A stretch of 38,413 bases of DNA, from the NCBI GenBank assembly GCA_010672165.1, contig JAAHHN010000041.1:1-38413 (forward strand), in the 5' to 3' direction. This DNA is from Spirulina sp. SIO3F2 (GTDB taxonomy: Bacteria > Cyanobacteriota > Cyanobacteriia > Cyanobacteriales > Spirulinaceae). Positions 33,581 to 38,413 of the stretch are shown in pieces (positions within the stretch are counted from its first letter, which is position 1; each line of letters opens with the position of its first letter). Position numbers and translations under genes: made by a program. The notes under the pieces are model-generated. The model saw only the letters and a program-made list of their open reading frames with translations, was not told the DNA's origin and searched no databases.

Positions 33581-34399
33581 CTACTCTCCAAGGTCATCGT
33601 AGACCTGATTGATATTTTCAATCACCATCGCTTCATTGCGCCGATCGCCCATCTTGTGAAAGCGAGAGAGAGATTGGGTGTAATATTCCAGAGCCTGTTG
33701 GGTCTCCCCCAAGTCGGCGTAGACTTCGCCAATATTGTTAAGGGTGTTAGCTGCCCCGTACTGATCCCCTTCTGCAATAAAGAGCGTTAGGGCTTGGTTA
33801 TAGAATTCCAACGCCTGTTGTGGGTTTCCCAAATCAGCGTAGGCTTCACCGAGATAACCGATGGTTTTAGCTCGATCTCCCCAATAGCCAAACTCTTGAC
33901 TAATAGCCAGGGCTTCGGTATACAACGCGAGTGCCTGTGGTGTATCCCCCAAGTCTGCGTAAACCCGACCCGCTCCGCTCAGGGCAACAGCTTGCCAGAT
34001 GATCGCGGTTCGCAGATCTTCCCCCGTGGCATCCTGGGCTAAAGCCTGAAAAATTGTCTGCATTGCTTCGTACTGCTCCAGCGCGGCCTGCGGAAAGCCC
34101 AACCGACGGTAAGCCAAGCCAGCCCAAGAGCGAGTAACCCCTTCCTGCAAAGGATCTCCAGCCGCCTGCCAGAGGGGAATCGCTGCTTCCAGCTTCTCTA
34201 GGGCAGCTTGCAATGATTCGGTGGTGTTTCGTTGAACCAGCGCAAACCCTTCATCCAGCAGTCGGTTGGCCTCATCTGCCTGGGCTAACCATTGACGAGA
34301 CTGCTTCGGTTCTGGCCTCTGAGTCTGTATGGCAGCAGCTTCTGCCGCCCCCACTTGTGTACCCAACACAATCAGTAGCCAACTCCAACGCCTTAACAT
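33581..34399 (-). CDS. Exported TPR protein, truncated at its C-terminus
   Basis: 272 residues from ATG 34399, chosen because AAGGAG lies 8 bases upstream and a signal peptide follows (MLRRWSWLLIVLGTQVGAAEA). Tetratricopeptide units with a 40-residue period occupy about 90-272 (GEAYADLGNPQQALEFYNQA; GEVYADLGETQQALEYYTQS). The protein stops at NINQVYDDLGE, midway through the next repeat: the second helix and any downstream domain are missing. In cyanobacteria such arrays often continue into a CHAT domain. The 104 bp before the CbiQ stop hold no continuation in any frame I checked. It looks like a 3'-truncated gene. Confidence 0.75.
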   Translation of the reverse strand: MLRRWSWLLIVLGTQVGAAEAAAIQTQRPEPKQSRQWLAQADEANRLLDEGFALVQRNTTESLQAALEKLEAAIPLWQAAGDPLQEGVTRSWAGLAYRRLGFPQAALEQYEAMQTIFQALAQDATGEDLRTAIIWQAVALSGAGRVYADLGDTPQALALYTEALAISQEFGYWGDRAKTIGYLGEAYADLGNPQQALEFYNQALTLFIAEGDQYGAANTLNNIGEVYADLGETQQALEYYTQSLSRFHKMGDRRNEAMVIENINQVYDDLGE

Positions 34400-34657
34400 G
34401 CCCGCAACTCCTTGCAGATGACAATGAGCATAGTCTAACCCAAACATTAAGATGGGCATTGCTCACCAGAAGCGAGTTTCAGTTGTTTGCAGTCTCCCCA
34501 CAGATAGAGATCGCGCCGCCCAGAAACTGCCGCCAGACAGATAAGCGATCGCTTCTCCACCCCTTAAACTGAAACTGTTCCTTATGAACGTTCCGGGATT
34601 GCTGTTGATACCCGCCTGAACTTGCTGAGGAATATTTTGTGATGCGCTCTGTTGCCC

Positions 34658-36658
34658 ATGCTGCCCCCCGCTTTACAACTGCTGGATACATTGCCTCACG
34701 GCATCTGGTTTGCCGATCGCCAAGGTCGGCTCACTTGGGTCAATCGCCATTGGCAAGATCACACGGGCATCAGTATGGCCACTGCTCAGGCAAAAGTCTG
34801 GTGGCACTGGCTCGAAAGCACTGAACAAGAAAAGATTGAAGATATCTGGCAGCAGGCACAGGTTGAAGAAAAGCCCTTGAGCACAGTGCTGAACTGGCAC
34901 GATCGCCACGGTCAAAGCCAAACCACCCTCCTGCGCATTGAACCCTATACCACTGCTTTAGGGCAGCTTGTGGGTTGGCTGGGTAGCCTGACCCCCGCTC
35001 CCGAATTAGATCAGGCGGAAACGCGGCTACTTGAAAGTGAGGAGCGCCATCAAATTCTGACCGATCGCTCCAGTGACCTGATCTATAGCTATGCGCCCGA
35101 TGGCATCTGTCAGTACGCCTCCCCTGCCTGTAAAACGCTCCTGGGTTATGAGCCGAAAAGTCTGGTGGGTCAGTCAGTCTTTGAACTCTGGCATCCAGAA
35201 GATGTCTCGAGTCTGGAACTCGCCTATGGCAGTCTGGCGAATCTGCCCGATAACTACACCCATAACTATCGAATTCGCCGCCATGACGACACCTATATTT
35301 GGTTTGAAACCACCAACCGTACCTATTTTGAGCCAGATGGGGAAACAATTCGGGAAGTGATTGCGATCGCCCGTGATATCACTGAGCGTAAACAAGCAGA
35401 ACTTAAGCTTTTTCAACTCAACCAGGATCTTGAACAGCAGGTGAGTGAGCGGGAAAATCAGCTCCAAACCATTAACCGCCTCTATCGTTCGGTCTTAACC
35501 AGCATTGAAGAGGTAATTTTCCAAACCGATACCACGGGACGTTGGGTGTTTTTAAGTGCGCCATGGAAGACAATCACTGGCTACGACACCGAAGAATCAC
35601 TCAACCATTCCTGTTTGGATTCCGTATTTAGCCAAGCAGACCGGGATTATCTAGCGGAACTGTTGCAAAAGCTCTGGGCTGATGACCAAGACTCTTTTGA
35701 ATATGCCTTTCGCTCGCCCACCAAAAATGGCACATTTCGTTGGCTGGAGATGTATGCCCAACGCAACTTGGATAGTGAAGGTCATCTCTTAGGAACCAGT
35801 GGGGCAATCAATGACATTACCGAACGGAAACAAACGGAAGCGGTGCTGAAAGCCCGTGCCGAAGAACTCGATCGCCAGCGGGAGCAAATCAAACGCCAGA
35901 ATCAAGAACTGTTGCAAGCCTCGCGCCTTAAGTCTCAGTTTTTAGCGACGATTTCCCATGAGTTACGCACGCCGATGAACGCGATTATGGGCTTTTCCCA
36001 GATGCTAATGGTCAAGCAGTCTGGCCCCCTCACTCCCCGTCAAGCGGATATGGTGGAACGGATTTTTCTCAATAGCCAAAACCTACTGACGCTGCTGAAC
36101 GAGGTTCTGGATTTTTCCAAGATTGAGGCAGGTTACTGGGAAGTGAAGCTGGAAAGCCTGGATTTGACTCGCTTAGTTCGTCTAACGGTTGAAGAATTGC
36201 GATCGCTGGCCCAGAAGAAAAATTTAGCGCTCAATGTCGAGATTCTGCTCAAAAATCCGCAAGTGGTCAGCGATCGCAACAGTATTCGTCGTTTGCTGGT
36301 CAATTTGCTCTCGAATGCGATTAAATTCACGGAAAAGGGCGGTGTAACCGTTACAGTAAAAGAGGTGGGCAGTCACGAGATTGTGCTCACAGTGCAAGAT
36401 ACTGGCGTGGGGATTGCACCAGAGCACCATGATTTGATTTTCGAGGCCTTTCGCCAAGCAGATCAAACCCTGAAGCGCAAGCATTCCGGGACGGGTCTGG
36501 GCTTGGCGATCGTTAAGTCCTTAACTCAAATGCTCAACAGCACCATTACGGTGGAGAGCGATTTAGGTCAAGGGACGGCATTTCGCCTGGTAATGCCCCG
36601 TTATGGGGCTAAGCCTGAAGCGGCTGAGGCAATGGCGCTCTGGCCAGCTGCACCCTAG
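34658..36658 (+). CDS. PAS-domain sensor histidine kinase
   Basis: 666 residues, apparently soluble. Three PAS domains at about 4-115, 128-245 and 275-395; the second and third end with the PAC signature IARDITERKQAE and GAINDITERKQTE. A coiled coil precedes HisKA with H434 in ISHELRTPMNAIMGF. The ATPase shows LLVNLLSNAIKFTEKGG, DTGVGI and GTGLGLAI. The first codon could be TTG at 34652, six bases upstream, and no clear ribosome site is seen. The REC-kinase 163 bp downstream on the same strand is an obvious partner candidate. Confidence 0.9.
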   Translation: MLPPALQLLDTLPHGIWFADRQGRLTWVNRHWQDHTGISMATAQAKVWWHWLESTEQEKIEDIWQQAQVEEKPLSTVLNWHDRHGQSQTTLLRIEPYTTALGQLVGWLGSLTPAPELDQAETRLLESEERHQILTDRSSDLIYSYAPDGICQYASPACKTLLGYEPKSLVGQSVFELWHPEDVSSLELAYGSLANLPDNYTHNYRIRRHDDTYIWFETTNRTYFEPDGETIREVIAIARDITERKQAELKLFQLNQDLEQQVSERENQLQTINRLYRSVLTSIEEVIFQTDTTGRWVFLSAPWKTITGYDTEESLNHSCLDSVFSQADRDYLAELLQKLWADDQDSFEYAFRSPTKNGTFRWLEMYAQRNLDSEGHLLGTSGAINDITERKQTEAVLKARAEELDRQREQIKRQNQELLQASRLKSQFLATISHELRTPMNAIMGFSQMLMVKQSGPLTPRQADMVERIFLNSQNLLTLLNEVLDFSKIEAGYWEVKLESLDLTRLVRLTVEELRSLAQKKNLALNVEILLKNPQVVSDRNSIRRLLVNLLSNAIKFTEKGGVTVTVKEVGSHEIVLTVQDTGVGIAPEHHDLIFEAFRQADQTLKRKHSGTGLGLAIVKSLTQMLNSTITVESDLGQGTAFRLVMPRYGAKPEAAEAMALWPAAP

Positions 36659-36683
36659 GATTTCCCTCCGATTCAAACTGCCT

Positions 36684-36760
36684 TTTGGTGGGCAATGTCC
36701 ACCCTACAGAATTTCCACCACCTCTACCTCTACTCTTGGTGGGCAATGCCCACCCTACGG
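36684..36760. repeat. Two palindromic TGGTGGGCAATGCCCACC repeats
   Basis: The 163-bp gap between the kinase genes holds two copies, at 36684-36709 and 36735-36760, of a 26-bp unit reading GGTGGGCAATG(T/C)CCACC then CTACRG. The GGTGGGCA/TGCCCACC arms form a perfect hairpin in the second copy. A third related copy lies inside the barrel gene near 19109. Such GTAGGGTGGGCATTGCCCACC units are frequent in several cyanobacterial genomes. Confidence 0.7.
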
Positions 36761-36821
36761 ACTAACTTTAATTTTCTGTTGCCAATTACTGTCTTGACCA
36801 TGAACCCAATCGCACCGTGAC

Positions 36822-37868
36822 ATGAGTGAGCCTTACATTCTTGCTGTTGATGATGTACCTGATAATCTGTTTTTGGTACAGCTGGCCCTAGAAGAAGAGG
36901 GTCATGAGGTGCGCTTGGTGGACAATGGCTATTCAGCCTTGGAGCAAATTGAAAAGGAACCACCCGATCTGATTTTGCTCGATGTGATGATGCCGGAGAT
37001 GGATGGTTATGAGGTGACGCGGCGGATTCGTACTCATCCCCGTTTGCCCTATATTCCCATTTTGCTGATTACAGCCTATGAGCAGCCCAGTTTGGTGGAG
37101 GGGTTGGACGTGGGCGCGGATGAGTTTATCCGCAAGCCGCTCCAAATTGATGAGTTGCAAGCACGGGTGCGATCGCTACTTCGGCTCAAACAAAGCATTG
37201 AACAACGGGAAAATTTTGTCCATTGCATTACCCACGATCTTCGTACGCCGTTGGTGGCGGCCGATCGCATGTTGACACTACTCCAGCAAGGGGCCTTTGG
37301 AGCGGTAACACCGGAGATGAATCGGGCGTTTGAGACATTAAGTGATAGCAATCAGCATCAGCTCAAGCTCCTCAATAATCTCTTGGAAGCCTACAGCTAT
37401 GATGTGGGACGCAAAATCCTGAGCTTTATTGATTTTAATTTGCGGGATTTGCTGACAGAGGTGGTGCAGGAACTCACTCCGATCGCCCAGCATAAGGCGC
37501 TTGAGTTGACGTTGGATTGGGATGCCGAGACGGAGGTAATCGTGGGCGATCGGCTCGAATTGCGGCGGGTATTTGCCAATCTCATTTCTAATGGTCTTAA
37601 GTTCACCGATCGCGGTGGGGTGACAATCACAGCACGAGTAGAGTCCCATCGGATGATTGTGGCGGTGCAAGATACGGGCGTGGGGATTCAGTTGGCGGAT
37701 CAGGGGCAGATTTTTGAGCCGTTTCGGCAAGGGCAAAATAAGCGCTCAGGTCACGGTTTAGGGTTGTATCTTTGTCGGCAGATTGTCAATGTGCATCGGG
37801 GTCAGGTGATGGTGCGATCGACTCCGGGAGAGGGGACGACATTTCGGGTGGAGTTACCGTTGAGTTAA
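36822..37868 (+). CDS. Response-regulator/histidine-kinase protein (REC-HisKA-HATPase)
   Basis: 348 residues, soluble. The receiver domain carries the acid pocket VDD near 9-11, acceptor D54 in ILLDVMMPEMDGYE and lysine K105 in IRKP. HisKA follows with H138 in CITHDLRTPL, then the ATPase with VFANLISNGLKFTDRGG, DTGVGI and GHGLGLYLC. A kinase with an N-terminal receiver is usually controlled by phosphotransfer from another kinase; the PAS kinase immediately upstream is the obvious candidate donor (inference). Its stop codon overlaps the 3' end of the convergent hicB by 4 bases. Confidence 0.92.
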   Translation: MSEPYILAVDDVPDNLFLVQLALEEEGHEVRLVDNGYSALEQIEKEPPDLILLDVMMPEMDGYEVTRRIRTHPRLPYIPILLITAYEQPSLVEGLDVGADEFIRKPLQIDELQARVRSLLRLKQSIEQRENFVHCITHDLRTPLVAADRMLTLLQQGAFGAVTPEMNRAFETLSDSNQHQLKLLNNLLEAYSYDVGRKILSFIDFNLRDLLTEVVQELTPIAQHKALELTLDWDAETEVIVGDRLELRRVFANLISNGLKFTDRGGVTITARVESHRMIVAVQDTGVGIQLADQGQIFEPFRQGQNKRSGHGLGLYLCRQIVNVHRGQVMVRSTPGEGTTFRVELPLS

Positions 37869-38125
37869 GCCGTTTCCAACTCCACAACCACCGGAGTCAA
37901 ATAAAACTCCTCCCCCTCAGACATTTGCAACGCCTCCAAATACGCATCAATCCCTCGTGGCTCCGGCCATTCTGCTTCATCTTGTAAATGTAAACGCAAC
38001 GCAGAACACATTGATTCCCGAGTTTGCTCTAAGGTCTCGCCTGTAGCAATACAGCCAGGAACATCAGTGGAATAGGCCGAAAACCCACTGTCACTTTTTT
38101 CGAGCACAATCAAATATTGGTTCAT
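37865..38125 (-). CDS. hicB: HicB-family antitoxin-like protein
   Basis: 86 residues. The opening YLIVLEKSDSGFSAYSTDVPGCIATGETLEQTRES is the HicB partial RNase-H-like fold seen in pieces: YLIVLEK, the SGFSAY strand, DVPGC and the GETLEQ helix start. The C-terminal part ends SEGEEFYLTPVVVELETA with no DNA-binding domain, as in short HicB-like proteins. The start overlaps the last bases of hicA (ATGA). Normally HicB neutralises HicA, an mRNA-cleaving toxin; here the hicA frame is broken, so HicB may be an orphan. Confidence 0.85.
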   Translation of the reverse strand: MNQYLIVLEKSDSGFSAYSTDVPGCIATGETLEQTRESMCSALRLHLQDEAEWPEPRGIDAYLEALQMSEGEEFYLTPVVVELETA

Positions 38126-38311
38126 TTCTTTAGCCCTGCTTGTTTAAAAATACTAGCGAGTGTTCCCTTTCTTACATCATCACTCAATTTCCCTGAGATG
38201 GTGACTTTTCCCTTTTTTTGAAGATGCTTACTATTGTCGATGACTCCCAACCGTTTTCATCAACACCCAGCCATCTGCTTCAATTTTTTGAATCACTTCT
38301 CGAACTTTCAT
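38122..38311 (-). pseudogene. hicA: hicA toxin gene with a single-base frameshift
   Basis: From ATG 38311 the frame reads MKVREVIQKIEADGW, then TVGSHRQ, and hits TAG TAA. The HicA sequence continues in the next frame: KHLQKKGKVTISGKLSDD, then GTLASIFKQAGLKK and a TGA overlapping hicB. The gene spans 190 bases, 3x63+1. Removing one base, the C at plus-strand 38231, restores GSHRQYKHLQKKGKV, the expected HicA sequence with the catalytic histidine in GSHRQ. The stop codons fall right after that motif, so the product would be a 26-residue stub. It is either a real inactivating mutation or a sequencing error. Confidence 0.8.
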
Positions 38312-38317
38312 TTCTAC

Positions 38318-38413
38318 TTACTTGATCGGGGGTAAAAAGCGTCGCTTTCCCCCTGGTTGTTCACGTGTCCAATTGTTGTTTCAAAGCTCGAATTGCTGCG
38401 CTGGTATTGCGCT
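38318..38413 (-). pseudogene. Partial reading frames upstream of hicA, unresolved
   Basis: Two minus-strand fragments look protein-like but are in different frames. One enters from the window edge as RNTSAAIRALKQQLDT and stops. The other runs NWTREQPGGKRRFLPPIK to a TAA at 38318-38320. A one-base shift near 38375 would join them, suggesting the 3' end of an unrecognised gene with a second frameshift. It could also be chance. The rest lies outside the window. Confidence 0.25.

Overview
The window comes from a cyanobacterium. The octamer GCGATCGC (HIP1) recurs throughout. The rpmH-rnpA-PH domain-yidC-jag block followed by a DUF177 gene and a Ycf46-type ATPase is a cyanobacterial arrangement. 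Pentapeptide-repeat, Uma2, DUF4347/CHAT, VCBS/RTX and Cache/PAS-kinase genes are typical of large filamentous or colonial cyanobacterial genomes. I cannot name a species.

Layout. (1) 1-4236: the 5' end of an IS630-type transposase gene runs off the left edge. Next come a GNAT/FemAB-like transferase, a cytokinin-oxidase-like FAD oxidoreductase that overlaps it, and a divergent class I terpene-synthase-like protein with an intact NSE metal motif but no recognisable DDxxD. This looks like a small terpenoid pathway. (2) 4336-7092: a Cache-HAMP hybrid histidine kinase. (3) 7494-19252: three large secreted or surface genes in a row on the minus strand. They are an FHA/DUF4347/beta-helix/CHAT protease-like protein, a VCBS + RTX calcium-binding protein, and an inverse-autotransporter-like barrel with a beta-helix passenger. 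(4) 19634-24889: an exported HEAT-repeat protein and a membrane protein whose pentapeptide repeats are split by the membrane domain. (5) 24999-26557: Uma2 nuclease-like protein, TMEM175-type channel and a doubtful small membrane ORF. (6) 26670-33476: the conserved rpmH to Ycf46 block, an exported hypothetical protein and a CbiQ/EcfT transporter component. (7) 33581-38413: a TPR protein cut short inside a repeat, a PAS histidine kinase, a REC-histidine kinase, and a HicB gene whose hicA partner carries a one-base frameshift.

The strongest new signal is regulatory. Each of the three consecutive surface genes is preceded by copies of CCGACA (TGTCGG on the plus strand). Their geometry is identical: the first two copies start 9 bp apart, and the next copy shared by all three starts 23 bp further on, so the span is always 32 bp. 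One upstream region has an extra copy that resolves the spacing to 9-14-9. Immediately gene-proximal is another conserved block (AGGGT...TTCG...GATRA). The furthest-upstream ATG of all three reading frames lies in this block, so it is probably promoter DNA and the true starts lie downstream, before good signal peptides. I infer one dedicated regulator acting on proteins that would use three different export routes (two-partner type, type I/RTX, inverse autotransporter). No search or structure prediction was run; all family assignments are from motif reading.
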